A stretch of DNA of 47,965 nucleotides from Candidatus Nanopelagicales bacterium (GTDB taxonomy: Bacteria; Actinomycetota; Actinomycetes; S36-B12): NCBI GenBank assembly GCA_021741645.1, contig JAIOXK010000008.1:1-47965 (forward strand), read 5' to 3'. Position numbers and translations under genes: made by a program. Shown here one piece after another: positions 16,389 to 25,104 of this stretch (positions within the stretch are counted from its first letter, which is position 1; each line of letters opens with the position of its first letter). The notes below the pieces were generated by a model. It was not told the origin of the DNA and ran no database searches. It worked only from the letters and a program-made list of their open reading frames with translations.

Positions 16389-17983
16389 GGCGCGAGAACA
16401 AGGAACCGCGAGAGATAGTCCTCGTACTCCTCCAATTCGGACTGCACACGATCAGCGTCCCAGCCCAATTCGTCCGCCATAACCTCGGCCACGGCTGTAC
16501 TTGCGGACCGGCCAAGATCCGGCTCCCAGCCAATCATCACCCGGCGCATCACCACATCACTGAGGTGCACTGCCTCCTCATCTCGGACGGCGAGTAGCAC
16601 CTCTGCCGCCACCAGTCCGGACTGCTCGTCAAGGACGCGACGCGTCTGTGGCTCATCGACCATGATCGCTGCGACCTTTGCCGCCCGCGCGCCGTAGAGG
16701 CGATCGAGTCGCGCGGCGAGGCCACGATCAATTCCCGGAAGAGGCCGCGGCGCTGACGAGTAGCCGGGCAGGCGCGCATCGGTCAGCGAGGACGGAGTCA
16801 GGTTCATGTACCGCGCGACCGCCTTGTGCGTGTGACCTGCCAAGGCCCGGAAGGTCGTGAGCTTCCCGCCTATGATCGAGAGCAGACCAGTGATGCGCGG
16901 AGCATGGTCGTGGATCTCGTGTCGACGGGTGATGTCAGCCGTACGCTCGGCGTCCACATAGGGCAGAGGCCGCACTCCGGTGTACCAGTACAGAACGGAG
17001 TCTCGTGTGAGGCCGCAGGAGGGGAAGACCTTGTTCGTCTCGTAGAGGATGTAGTCGATCTCCTCCTGATCAGCTGAGACAGTGTCAAGGTCGCCGGAGA
17101 AGCGCTTGTCGGTGCTTCCGATCAGGTACAGCCCCAGCCACGGGATGATCATCATCGGGCGACCGTCGTCCGACTCGTAGTACATGGCATCGTCGGGAGC
17201 CCCTGGGAAAGGCGGCACCACCAGATGCGTGCCCTTCGTCCCACCCATCCACTGTCGATCGCCTTCGACGGTGCCGGTCAGGATGTCGTCGACCCACGGG
17301 CCGGCGACGTTGACCACGATTCCTGCCGTGACACCGAACGACTCACCCGTCAGTTCATCCCGCAGGCGGGCGCCGGTCACCCGCTCGTCGCTGGTCGTCA
17401 GCTCGCTGACCCGGACGTAGGAGAGCGTGTCTGCGCCGGCGTCGCGGGCCGCAAGCATCAACTCCACGCACAGTCGCTCGGAGTACTCGACCTGAGCGTC
17501 GTAGTAGCGCGCGGATCCCTGCAGACCCTCGGTGCGAACGCCCGGCAGCATCTCGATCGTCTTCTTACGGCTGAAGGCGCGGTGGCGGGGCACGGACTTG
17601 TCGTAGGAGAGAACGTCATAGAGCACCATCCCGGCACGAAGGGCCAGCGATGAGTGAGCACCGCCCTTGTAGAAGGGAAGAACGAACGGCAGCGGTTTCA
17701 CCAGATGTGGGGCTGACCGCAGCAGCCACTCGCGGTCACGCAGCGACTCGCGCACCAACGAGATGTCGAACTTCTCCAGATACTTCAGGCCACCATGGAT
17801 CATCCTCGAGGACCACGAGGACGTACCGCTGCCCCAATCGCCCTTGTCCACGACCAGGACTCGTGCTCCCGATCTGGCCAGATCCCACGCGACGGCCAGA
17901 CCGTTGACTCCACCCCCCACGACGAGGACGTCATAAGGGTTGTTGCGGGCGGCCGTCAGGACCTCGTCGCGGGAGCGTGACAT
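16385..17983 (-). CDS. eryB: FAD-dependent tetritol-phosphate dehydrogenase (EryB-like), paralogue 2
   Basis: This 532-residue flavoprotein of the GlpD/DAO family is expected to oxidise D-erythritol 1-phosphate to D-erythrulose 1-phosphate. The FAD loop VVGGGVNGLAVAWDLARSG, the GSGTSSWSSRMIHGGLKYLEK signature region and the second motif IIGGKLTTFRALAG are complete, with a C-terminal GlpD-like cap (about 420-520). ATG 17983 is chosen over 18010 because TTAAGGAGAGG lies upstream at proper spacing. It opens the minus-strand unit with the kinase and eryH and is divergent from the Hyi-like gene. It differs more from canonical GlpD than paralogue 1 does, making it the better EryB candidate. Confidence 0.8.
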   Translation of the reverse strand: MSRSRDEVLTAARNNPYDVLVVGGGVNGLAVAWDLARSGARVLVVDKGDWGSGTSSWSSRMIHGGLKYLEKFDISLVRESLRDREWLLRSAPHLVKPLPFVLPFYKGGAHSSLALRAGMVLYDVLSYDKSVPRHRAFSRKKTIEMLPGVRTEGLQGSARYYDAQVEYSERLCVELMLAARDAGADTLSYVRVSELTTSDERVTGARLRDELTGESFGVTAGIVVNVAGPWVDDILTGTVEGDRQWMGGTKGTHLVVPPFPGAPDDAMYYESDDGRPMMIIPWLGLYLIGSTDKRFSGDLDTVSADQEEIDYILYETNKVFPSCGLTRDSVLYWYTGVRPLPYVDAERTADITRRHEIHDHAPRITGLLSIIGGKLTTFRALAGHTHKAVARYMNLTPSSLTDARLPGYSSAPRPLPGIDRGLAARLDRLYGARAAKVAAIMVDEPQTRRVLDEQSGLVAAEVLLAVRDEEAVHLSDVVMRRVMIGWEPDLGRSASTAVAEVMADELGWDADRVQSELEEYEDYLSRFLVLAP

Positions 17984-18167
17984 GGGCTTCCTCTCCTTAA
18001 TCCTGGTCACCAGCCGCTCAAATCGGTGTTCAGGATTTCACATTCCTTCGGGTGACAAATGTTAAGACTAGCCTCATATTCTCACGATTGTGGTTAGTAT
18101 CACCTCTTGATTGAGACATCTCCCGTTTGGGCTGTCTCCCCGACGATCAGCGCAAGGGAAGTGGCTC
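17984..18167. promoter_or_regulatory. Divergent regulatory region between the eryB-like and Hyi-like genes
   Basis: This 184-bp AT-richer region drives eryB-eryA-eryH to the left and the Hyi-like gene to the right. On the plus strand TTTCACA (18036-18042) is 33 nt before ATATTCTCA (18076-18084), matching the layout of the transporter promoter (32 nt). GTGACA (18052-18057) and TATTCT (18077-18082) could be -35 and -10 with a 19-nt spacer. TGTTC-N6-TCACA (18027-18042) resembles a Crp/GlxR site with imperfect left half. Confidence 0.5.
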
Positions 18168-18941
18168 GTGCCGAAGTACTCGCTGAACCTCGGGTTCTTC
18201 TATGCCGATGTGCCACTCATCGAGCGGATCGCCCAGGCCCGAAAAGACGGTTTTACCGCCGTCGAGTTCTGGTGGCCGGCCGGGGTCGATCACCAGCAGA
18301 TCGTGGCTGCGGTGCGTGAGGCAGGTGTATCCGTCGAACTGTTCAACATGGACGAGGGCGACTACGCAAGAGGTGAGCGGGGCTACGCCGGTGATCCGAG
18401 CCGACGCGAGGAATGGCGAGCGAGCCTACAAGAGGCCTTGGCTCTCGCCGAGGCCCTGCGATGCCCGCGCATCAATGCCCTGACCGGTGACGCCCGCGAG
18501 GACCTTTCGCGTGAGGAGCAGCTTGAGTCCGTCGTGGAGAACCTGTCGTGGGCCGCTCCGATCGCCGCCGGGCAGGGTGTCTCTTTGCTACTCGAACCGC
18601 TGAATGCCGCGACACACCCGACATACCTGTGTCGCACGACGCGCGAGGCCCAAGATCTCATGGACCGCATCGACGCCCCGAACATCCAGTTGCAGTACGA
18701 CGTCTACCAAGCCCAGCGAGGAGAAGGGGACATTGTCGAGACACTGCGTAGCCACCTCGATCGAATCGGCCACATCCAGATCGCTGACTCCCCGAGTCGG
18801 GCGGCTCCCGGCACCGGTGAGCTCAACTTCGCGTTCATTCTCAAAGCCATCGACGACATGGGCTACACCGGCTACATCGGCTTGGAATACAAGCCCGAGG
18901 GAGATGCGCTTGGGTGGCTTCCGTTTGACGAGCGAGGCTAG
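18168..18941 (+). CDS. Hyi-like xylose-isomerase-superfamily enzyme (EryC candidate)
   Basis: This 257-residue TIM-barrel protein is of the hydroxypyruvate isomerase family (AP_endonuc_2 fold). Family marks are KYSLNLGFFYADVP at the start, VELFNMDEGDYARGERG, the metal-binding Glu in LLLEPLN and the C-terminal GYIGLEYKP. In this locus the missing step is 3-epimerisation of D-erythrulose 1-phosphate, done in Brucella by EryC, also a xylose-isomerase-superfamily protein. The track starts at TTG 18111; GTG 18168 fits the family start and has AAGGGA upstream. It is convergent with purE, 6 bp away. Hydroxypyruvate or 2-oxotetronate isomerase are alternatives. Confidence 0.78.
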   Translation: MPKYSLNLGFFYADVPLIERIAQARKDGFTAVEFWWPAGVDHQQIVAAVREAGVSVELFNMDEGDYARGERGYAGDPSRREEWRASLQEALALAEALRCPRINALTGDAREDLSREEQLESVVENLSWAAPIAAGQGVSLLLEPLNAATHPTYLCRTTREAQDLMDRIDAPNIQLQYDVYQAQRGEGDIVETLRSHLDRIGHIQIADSPSRAAPGTGELNFAFILKAIDDMGYTGYIGLEYKPEGDALGWLPFDERG

Positions 18942-18947
18942 CGTCGC

Positions 18948-19442
18948 TCAGTCGCGCGTCAGGTTCGCGTTCTTCGCCTTCGCCTCGACGTTGAGGTTCT
19001 CCTGGTAGGTCGTCATCGCCGTGACGAGATCCGCGTCCCCCGTGCCCAGAATTCGCACGGCGAGCAGGGCCGCATTGCGCGCATTTCCGATCGCGACCGT
19101 CGCAACCGGGATGCCCGCAGGCATCTGCACGATGGACAGCAGCGAGTCCATGCCATCGAGAGTCGACAGAGGAACTGGAACGCCGATGACGGGCAGCGGC
19201 GTCAGGGACGCGAGCATGCCGGGCAGGTGCGCGGCTCCCCCAGCTCCCGCGATGATCACCTTGAAGCCACGGTCAACGGCCGACGAGCCGAAGTCGACCA
19301 TCTCAAGTGGCATGCGGTGGGCCGACAGCACCATGGCCTCGAAGGGCACGCCGAAGTCCTCGAGGATGCCGGCAGCCGCCTGCATGACGGGCCAGTCGGA
19401 GTCACTTCCCATGCAGATTGCCACAGCCGGACGCTCACTCAT
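18948..19442 (-). CDS. purE: N5-carboxyaminoimidazole ribonucleotide mutase
   Basis: PurE moves the carboxyl of N5-CAIR to C4, giving CAIR in de novo purine synthesis. The 164-residue protein has the class I motif GSDSDWPVM at the N-terminus, SAHRMP with the catalytic His, and the [10 protein letters not shown] loop. Its ATG overlaps the purK stop by 8 bp, so PurK and PurE are coupled. Length and motifs are normal. Confidence 0.96.
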   Translation of the reverse strand: MSERPAVAICMGSDSDWPVMQAAAGILEDFGVPFEAMVLSAHRMPLEMVDFGSSAVDRGFKVIIAGAGGAAHLPGMLASLTPLPVIGVPVPLSTLDGMDSLLSIVQMPAGIPVATVAIGNARNAALLAVRILGTGDADLVTAMTTYQENLNVEAKAKNANLTRD

Positions 19443-20589
19443 CGATCACTCCCATGAAGTAGTCGGCGGCGTGATGGCCACGCGCCAGCAGATCGTCCAG
19501 GTCGTTCCCGACGACGGTCACATGCCCGACCTTGCGCCCCGGGCGCACCTGCTTGCCGTACAGGTGGACCTTGATCCCCGGATCGCGCGCCATGACATGA
19601 CGGTACGCCGAGTACAGATCGGGCACGTCCCCTCCGAGGATGTTGACCATGACGGCATGCGGGGCGACCGCCGCAGGAGAGCCCAAGGGCAGGTCGAGCA
19701 CAGCCCGGAGGTGGTTCTCGAACTGGCTGGTTCGCGCACCCTCGATGGTCCAGTGACCTGAGTTGTGCGGTCGCATCGCAAGCTCGTTGACGTAGAGGTG
19801 CGCGCCATCATCGAAGAGCTCCACAGCGAGCATGCCGGTGACGTTGAGATCACGGGCGATACGCAGCGCGAGTTCCTGGGCAGCGACAGCTCGCTCGGCT
19901 GCCAGCCCGGGAGCCGGCGCGACGACCTCAGAGCAGATGCCATTCGCCTGCACGGTTCGCACGACCGGGTAGGCGACCGCCTGGCCATGCGGCGAACGCG
20001 CCACCTGCGCCGACAGCTCCTGGACGAAATCGATGCGCTCCTCGACCAGCCATTGCGCCCCAGCAGCCAGGGGGACGTCCAGCACCTCGGCGGCCTGCGC
20101 AGGGTCGTCCACCACCCACACTCCACGGCCGTCGTATCCCCCGCGAGACGTCTTCATCACGACGGGCCATCCCACCTCTTCGGCGAAGGACTCGACATGA
20201 TCGCGGGCGTCGACGACCCGCCATCGCGGACACGGAATCCCGATGTCGGTCAGCGCCTGGCGCATGTGCACCTTGTCCTGCGCATGGAAGAGAGCTGACG
20301 GGCCCGGGCGAACGGCCACACCCATGGCCTCCAACTGCTCCAAGTGCGCCGGCGGCACATGCTCGTGGTCAAACGTGACCACAGCACAGCCTTCGGCGAG
20401 GCGCTTCAAGGACTCCAGATCGTCGTGTGCGCCCAGAACGACGTCATGGACGACCTGCGCAGCCGACTCACGCAGGTCGGACGCGAGAACCCGGAAGTCG
20501 ATACCCAGTGCCGCGGCCGGGGCTGCGCTCATCCGGGCAAGCTGCCCTCCGCCGACCATGCCCACGCGAGGCGCCCCGTCTGGATGCAC
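19435..20589 (-). CDS. purK: N5-carboxyaminoimidazole ribonucleotide synthase
   Basis: PurK carboxylates AIR with ATP and bicarbonate, directly before PurE. The 384-residue ATP-grasp enzyme has the N-terminal [11 protein letters not shown] motif, [16 protein letters not shown] in the ATP-grasp lid, and the catalytic [17 protein letters not shown] segment. The GTG start at 20589 is 6 nt after TAGGTT on the minus strand and lacks a Shine-Dalgarno, so the transcript is probably leaderless. Confidence 0.95.
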   Translation of the reverse strand: MHPDGAPRVGMVGGGQLARMSAAPAAALGIDFRVLASDLRESAAQVVHDVVLGAHDDLESLKRLAEGCAVVTFDHEHVPPAHLEQLEAMGVAVRPGPSALFHAQDKVHMRQALTDIGIPCPRWRVVDARDHVESFAEEVGWPVVMKTSRGGYDGRGVWVVDDPAQAAEVLDVPLAAGAQWLVEERIDFVQELSAQVARSPHGQAVAYPVVRTVQANGICSEVVAPAPGLAAERAVAAQELALRIARDLNVTGMLAVELFDDGAHLYVNELAMRPHNSGHWTIEGARTSQFENHLRAVLDLPLGSPAAVAPHAVMVNILGGDVPDLYSAYRHVMARDPGIKVHLYGKQVRPGRKVGHVTVVGNDLDDLLARGHHAADYFMGVIDE

Positions 20590-20627
20590 AGGGGAAACCT
20601 ACTCGGTGACCATCTAGACTCCCCGCC
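20590..20627. promoter_or_regulatory. Divergent leaderless promoters for purK and the GtrA gene
   Basis: TAGGTT on the minus strand (20601-20596) lies 6 nt before the purK GTG. TAGACT on the plus strand (20615-20620) lies 7 nt before the GtrA ATG. The whole divergent region is only 38 bp. Confidence 0.6.
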
Positions 20628-21188
20628 ATGCCCGAGGCCGCCGCGGAAGACTCGCAGGTGCCTGTCTCCCTTCGCGAGCGCTTCTACGCGCCGATACGCG
20701 CTCTGGTCCATGAGATCGCCAAGTTCGGCATCGTCGGTGGACTCGCGTTCATCATCGACGTCGGGCTGTTCAATGTGCTGCTCTACGGCGGCATCCTCCC
20801 CGACCGGCCCATCACCTCGAAGATCGTCAGCGTCGCCGTCGCGACGACCTTTGCCTACTTCGCCAACCGCTATTGGACGTTCCGGCATCGTGCGCGCACG
20901 AATATGGGACGTGAGTACCTGCTGTTCTTCCTGCTGAACGGCGCCGCGATGGTCATCTCCGTTGCCTGCCTGTGGATCAGTCACTACCTGTTGGGCTTCG
21001 ACTCGGCCCTCGCCGACAACATCAGCGCGAATGTGATCGGCGTCGGGCTCGGCACGCTCTTCCGATTCTGGTCCTACCGACGTTGGGTCTTCCCCGCCAT
21101 CGGCGACCCATCCGGAGAATTCGCCACTGACCCGGCCGACAGCGCCGAGGCCGAGCTCGCCGAACGAGACGCCTCCACCCCTATCTAG
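20628..21188 (+). CDS. GtrA-family membrane protein
   Basis: This 186-residue polytopic protein has about four membrane helices (near residues 34-53, 62-82, 100-120 and 130-150), with the family start EIAKFGIVGGLAFIIDVGLFN and the ANRYWTFR motif after helix 2. GtrA proteins are thought to move lipid-linked sugars or support wall polysaccharide synthesis. The soluble N- and C-termini are polar. A gene of this family beside purK is a conserved actinobacterial arrangement, as I recall. It is probably leaderless. Confidence 0.88.
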   Translation: MPEAAAEDSQVPVSLRERFYAPIRALVHEIAKFGIVGGLAFIIDVGLFNVLLYGGILPDRPITSKIVSVAVATTFAYFANRYWTFRHRARTNMGREYLLFFLLNGAAMVISVACLWISHYLLGFDSALADNISANVIGVGLGTLFRFWSYRRWVFPAIGDPSGEFATDPADSAEAELAERDASTPI

Positions 21189-21217
21189 TCGCGTCCTCTC
21201 CCACTGTGGACGAGACT
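21187..21217. terminator. Bidirectional hairpin between convergent GtrA and PH genes
   Basis: AGTCGCGTCC pairs with GGACGAGACT (one internal mismatch) around an 11-nt loop, starting at the GtrA stop codon. It fits a terminator between convergent genes, though there is no strong U-tract. Confidence 0.5.
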
Positions 21218-21233
21218 CCAACGCGGCACACGG

Positions 21234-21773
21234 CTACTCAGGGAGCGGCGGTTCGACAGCAGGCGAGCCACCGCGACGACGAGCGTCGTCGGCCTCAATC
21301 AACTCGTAGACCGTCCGCTGGATCTGCTCGACATCAGGCACATCGGCGATGGACAGGCCGTCGTTTTCCCCTGCTGACTGGATGTCGAGCTCCCCATAGT
21401 TCAGGATTCGCCCCATCACCGGCACCTTGAACGACACGTCGTTGACCTTGGCCAATGGCATGTCTCGACCCTGCCTGGTGATGATGCCCGACCGGACGAT
21501 GATCCGACGATCGGTGAAGACGTATTCCGTGGTGACCCAGCGCAGGAACGGAAGCGCCGCCCAGAGCACCAGGATGAGCAGCCCCGCCCCCAGCACGATC
21601 CACCGCATCACCGTTCCGCCGAACTGGGTGGTGTCGATCCAGAAGTACAGCCAGGTCACGGCGAAGACCGTCGCGAGAAGCACGATTGCCGGCACGAACA
21701 ATGCGCGCCAGTGGGGGCGCATCTGGAAGGAGATGGTCTCGCCCTGGGCCAGAAGCTTCTGCGGGTAGCTCAT
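21234..21773 (-). CDS. Bacterial PH-domain membrane protein (bPH2)
   Basis: This 179-residue protein has two adjacent membrane helices (about 27-47 and 55-75) followed by a bacterial PH domain (about 80-145; YVFTDRRIIVRSGIITRQGRDMPLAKVNDVSF). The family is related to YdbS/YdbT. The acidic C-terminal tail ends in PPLPE. It starts 3 bp after the birA stop and is probably co-transcribed with it. The molecular role is unknown. Confidence 0.85.
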   Translation of the reverse strand: MSYPQKLLAQGETISFQMRPHWRALFVPAIVLLATVFAVTWLYFWIDTTQFGGTVMRWIVLGAGLLILVLWAALPFLRWVTTEYVFTDRRIIVRSGIITRQGRDMPLAKVNDVSFKVPVMGRILNYGELDIQSAGENDGLSIADVPDVEQIQRTVYELIEADDARRRGGSPAVEPPLPE

Positions 21774-21776
21774 GAG

Positions 21777-22634
21777 TCAGATAGTGGCATGGATCACGTC
21801 GCCTGCGGTGATCGTCGTGGTGGATTCCCCGTCCGACACCAGCAGGTGGCCGCCATCGTCGATCCCCGTGACGATCCCCGTGAGGACAGCCGAACCGGGA
21901 AGCTCTACGTCGACGTGCCTGCCGATGGTGGTGCACCGGGTCCGGTAGTCCGTCACCAGCACCGGGTCACCCTGCCGCCATTGCTCCACCCGCGCCGCCA
22001 AAGCCTGCAGGAGTGCGGCGAGCAGCTCCCCGCGATCGACTCGGCCGCCTTCAAGAAGAACCGACGTGGCCCGAGGTGACGGCAGGTCTGCACTGCCCAT
22101 GTTCACGTTGACTCCGATGCCGAGGATCACCCCCATGCCCTCATCGCCTGGCACCACGATGCTCAGTACGCCCCCCAGTTTCCGTGGTCCCTCAGAACCA
22201 CCGCATGCCGCCGCAATAGCCACGATGTCGTTCGGCCATTTCAGCTCCGCCCGAACCGAGCATGCGTCGAGAAGTGCGTCCGTCACCGCGAGCCCGGCGG
22301 CCAGGGGCAGCCATGGAAGTCGATCCGCGGGCACGTCCCCAGGTCGCAGAAGCACCGACACCCACAGGCCGCCGCCCCGGGGGCTCTCCCAGGTGCGATC
22401 GAGTCGACCGCGACCCGCGGTCTGCTGGTCGGCCACCACGCTCGTTCCCTCGGATGCCCCCGCTCGGGCCAACGCCTCGACATCCGCATTGGTGGAACCG
22501 GTCACGTCGACGACGACAGGCAGTGGCCAGATGAGGCCACGAGCGCGCAGCAACTCCTCCACTCGGTCCGCGCTGAGATCCGCCATGGGACGCTCGTCAC
22601 TTCCCTGTGCCTTCGACACTCCGATGAAGTTCAC
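21777..22634 (-). CDS. birA: Biotin--[acetyl-CoA carboxylase] ligase
   Basis: BirA activates biotin with ATP and attaches it to the BCCP lysine, here presumably of the AccA3-like protein nearby. The catalytic domain carries [12 protein letters not shown], the biotin loop [18 protein letters not shown] and KWPNDIV, followed by a small C-terminal SH3-like domain (about 230-285). There is no N-terminal HTH, so this is a non-regulatory class I ligase. The start is uncertain: GTG 22634 or ATG 22586 (MADLSADRV). It is divergent from accD. Confidence 0.93.
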   Translation of the reverse strand: MNFIGVSKAQGSDERPMADLSADRVEELLRARGLIWPLPVVVDVTGSTNADVEALARAGASEGTSVVADQQTAGRGRLDRTWESPRGGGLWVSVLLRPGDVPADRLPWLPLAAGLAVTDALLDACSVRAELKWPNDIVAIAAACGGSEGPRKLGGVLSIVVPGDEGMGVILGIGVNVNMGSADLPSPRATSVLLEGGRVDRGELLAALLQALAARVEQWRQGDPVLVTDYRTRCTTIGRHVDVELPGSAVLTGIVTGIDDGGHLLVSDGESTTTITAGDVIHATI

Positions 22635-22639
22635 CCCAC

Positions 22640-22645
22640 TAAGGT
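22640..22645 (+). promoter_or_regulatory. Candidate -10 box of accD
   Basis: TAAGGT lies 25 nt before the accD ATG. Unlike the leaderless neighbours, this gene has a clear AGGAGG ribosome site (CTAGGAGGAGCAATG), so a short leader is expected. Confidence 0.45.
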
Positions 22646-22670
22646 ACGCAATCGAGGCCTAGGAGGAGCA

Positions 22671-24263
22671 ATGAGCGCGGCGACCGTCGACGAGAACGCA
22701 CCCGATCCGCACACCACGGCGGGCAAGGCGGCTGAGCTGTCGCGTCGTCGAGCCGAGGCTCAGGGCGGTCGCGACAAGGCCATCGAGAAGCAGCATGCGC
22801 GCGGCAAGAGGACCGCCATGGAGCGTGTGCTCGAACTCCTGGATGAGGACACCTTCCAGCAGATCGACGGCCTGGCGCGCCATCGCTCGCACAACTTCGG
22901 CCAGCAGAAGCACCGCCCCTACGGTGACGGCGTCGTCACGGGCTACGGCACGATCGACGGCCGTCCGGTCTGCGTGTTCGCGCAGGACTTCACCGTGTTC
23001 GGCGGCTCCCTCGGTGAGGTGTTCGGCGAGAAGATCGTCAAGGTCATGGATCTGGCCATGAAGATCGGCTGCCCCGTCATCGGAATCAACGACTCCGGCG
23101 GCGCGCGCATTCAGGAGGGCGTTGTCTCGCTGGCGATGTACGGTGAGATCTTCCGTCGCAACGTGGCCGCTTCAGGTGTGGTTCCCCAGATCTCACTGAT
23201 CATGGGCCCATGTGCCGGTGGTGCCGTCTACTCGCCCGCCATCACGGACTTCACGGTCATGGTCGACGGCACCTCGCACATGTTCATCACGGGGCCGGAC
23301 GTCATCAAGACGGTCACCGGCGAGGACGTTGCGTTCGAGGACCTCGGAGGGGCGCGCACGCACAACACCAAGTCGGGCGTCGCGCACTACATGGCCTCTG
23401 ACGAGGACGACGCGCTCGAGTACGTCAAGGCTCTGCTCTCCTACCTGCCCAGCAACAACCTCGAGGACGCCCCGACCTACGGGGAGGAGTCGGACCTCGC
23501 ATTCTCGGACGAGGACTACGAACTCGACACGCTGATTCCGGACTCCCCCAATCAGCCGTATGACATGCACAAGGTCATCGAGCACATCCTCGATGACGGC
23601 GACTTCCTCGAGACGCAGGCGCTGTTCGCGCCGAACATCCTGTGCGGCTTCGGTCGAGTCGAGGGACACGCCGTCGGGATCGTGGCCAACCAGCCCATGC
23701 AGTTCGCAGGGACCCTCGACATCGAGGCGTCAGAGAAGGCCGCACGTTTCGTGCGCACCTGCGACGCGTTCAACCTCCCCGTGATCACGCTTGTCGACGT
23801 CCCCGGCTTCCTGCCCGGCACCGACCAGGAGTGGAACGGAATCATTCGCCGCGGCGCCAAGCTCATCTACGCCTACGCAGAGGCAACCGTCCCGCTGGTC
23901 ACCTTGATCACACGCAAGGCCTACGGCGGAGCGTATGACGTCATGGGCTCCAAGCATCTGGGCGCCGACCTGAACCTCGCGTGGCCCACCGCGGAGATCG
24001 CCGTCATGGGCGCCCAGGGGGCAGCCAACATCCTCTACCGCAAGGAACTGGCCGAGGCCACGGATCCTGAGGCTGAGCGCAAGCGCCTCATCGAGGAGTA
24101 CCAGGACACCTTGGCCAACCCGTATATCGCGGCCGAGCGCGGTTACATCGATCGAGTGATCTTCCCGCACGAGACCCGCATGATGATCACGCGCGCCCTT
24201 CGCGCACTGCGCAACAAGCGGGCCAGCCGGCCACCGAAGAAGCATGGGAACATCCCGCTGTGA
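22671..24263 (+). CDS. accD5: Acyl-CoA carboxylase beta subunit (AccD5/PccB-like carboxyltransferase)
   Basis: This 530-residue carboxyltransferase moves CO2 from biotin to acetyl-, propionyl- or longer acyl-CoA to make malonyl/methylmalonyl-CoA. Two crotonase-like halves are seen: the N-half with [32 protein letters not shown] and [12 protein letters not shown], and the C-half with [14 protein letters not shown] and [20 protein letters not shown] precedes the ATG. It overlaps the epsilon subunit gene by 4 bp. Gene order birA, accD, accE, maf, accA matches the accD5 region I recall from mycobacteria. Confidence 0.95.
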   Translation: MSAATVDENAPDPHTTAGKAAELSRRRAEAQGGRDKAIEKQHARGKRTAMERVLELLDEDTFQQIDGLARHRSHNFGQQKHRPYGDGVVTGYGTIDGRPVCVFAQDFTVFGGSLGEVFGEKIVKVMDLAMKIGCPVIGINDSGGARIQEGVVSLAMYGEIFRRNVAASGVVPQISLIMGPCAGGAVYSPAITDFTVMVDGTSHMFITGPDVIKTVTGEDVAFEDLGGARTHNTKSGVAHYMASDEDDALEYVKALLSYLPSNNLEDAPTYGEESDLAFSDEDYELDTLIPDSPNQPYDMHKVIEHILDDGDFLETQALFAPNILCGFGRVEGHAVGIVANQPMQFAGTLDIEASEKAARFVRTCDAFNLPVITLVDVPGFLPGTDQEWNGIIRRGAKLIYAYAEATVPLVTLITRKAYGGAYDVMGSKHLGADLNLAWPTAEIAVMGAQGAANILYRKELAEATDPEAERKRLIEEYQDTLANPYIAAERGYIDRVIFPHETRMMITRALRALRNKRASRPPKKHGNIPL

Positions 24264-24475
24264 GCGACGAGACGCCTCGCACGCCGGCATTCACGGTCGT
24301 CTCCGGCTCCCCCACCCCTGAGGAGCTGGCCGTGGTGGTCACGGTGCTCTCGCGACGTGGCGCACCGGCCGTGGAGGACAGGAAGTTCAGCCTCTGGGCG
24401 CGCAAGAGTCGCATGACCCGGCCGTCCCTGAGCCCGGGCTACGGTGCCTGGCGCGCCTCGGCCATGCCTCGCTGA
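24260..24475 (+). CDS. accE5: Acyl-CoA carboxylase epsilon subunit
   Basis: This 71-residue protein fits the short actinobacterial epsilon subunit that strengthens the alpha-beta complex. It has an early [18 protein letters not shown] segment and a C-terminal basic Trp-containing stretch ([21 protein letters not shown]). The GTG start overlaps the accD stop (GTGA). Position between accD and maf supports the call, as these proteins are poorly conserved. Confidence 0.88.
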   Translation: MSDETPRTPAFTVVSGSPTPEELAVVVTVLSRRGAPAVEDRKFSLWARKSRMTRPSLSPGYGAWRASAMPR

Positions 24476-24483
24476 CCCTGCTG

Positions 24484-25104
24484 ATGCCACGCCTGATTCT
24501 CGCGTCGCAGTCACCCTCGCGACTGCTCCTCCTGCGCAATGCGGGCATGTCCCCCGACGTCCATGTCAGCTACGTCGACGAGGACGCGATCGAGGCACAG
24601 ATGCCCAATGCCACTCCGGCCGAGCTGTGCCTGGCCTTGGCTCAGGCGAAGGCCGAGGCCGTCGCGTCCGACTACGCAGACGACCCGGATGCACTCGTGG
24701 TGGCCTGCGACTCGGTGTTCGACGTGGACGGTCAGGCCTTCAGCAAGGCTGCCTCCGAGGATCAGGTCCGCGAGCGATGGGCTCAGATGCTGGGCCGATC
24801 CGGAGTCCTGCGCACCGGCCATTGGGTCGTCAGACCCAGTACTGGGGAGGAGACGGGGGCCGTCGCGAACACCGTCGTCCACCTCGGAACTCCTACGCCG
24901 ACGGAGCAGGATGCCTACCTCGCCACGGGAGAGCCGCTTCAGGTCGCAGGTGGCTTCACCATCGACGCGCTCGGCGGTGCCTTCGTCGAGGGCATCGAGG
25001 GAGACCCCTCCAACGTGGTTGGACTGTCGCTGCCCACCGTGCGCCGACTCCTGTCAGAGATCGGGGTCACGTGGACTGATCTGTGGCGCCTTCCACCTCG
25101 ATGA
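24484..25104 (+). CDS. maf: Maf-family nucleotide pyrophosphatase
   Basis: This 206-residue protein is of the Maf/Ham1 superfamily and hydrolyses non-canonical or pyrimidine nucleoside triphosphates as a house-cleaning enzyme. The N-terminal LILASQSPSRLLLLRNAG motif, an ACDSVFDVDG substrate/metal region, and the C-terminal FVEGIEGDPSNVVGLSL motif are family marks. It begins 8 bp after accE. Its last 38 bp overlap the 3' end of the convergent SOUL gene. Confidence 0.92.
   Translation: MPRLILASQSPSRLLLLRNAGMSPDVHVSYVDEDAIEAQMPNATPAELCLALAQAKAEAVASDYADDPDALVVACDSVFDVDGQAFSKAASEDQVRERWAQMLGRSGVLRTGHWVVRPSTGEETGAVANTVVHLGTPTPTEQDAYLATGEPLQVAGGFTIDALGGAFVEGIEGDPSNVVGLSLPTVRRLLSEIGVTWTDLWRLPPR

Noticed and set aside
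18027-18042. Firm Crp/GlxR operator
   Set aside because: The right half TCACA is exact but the left half is TGTTC rather than TGTGA; kept only as part of the shared-motif finding.
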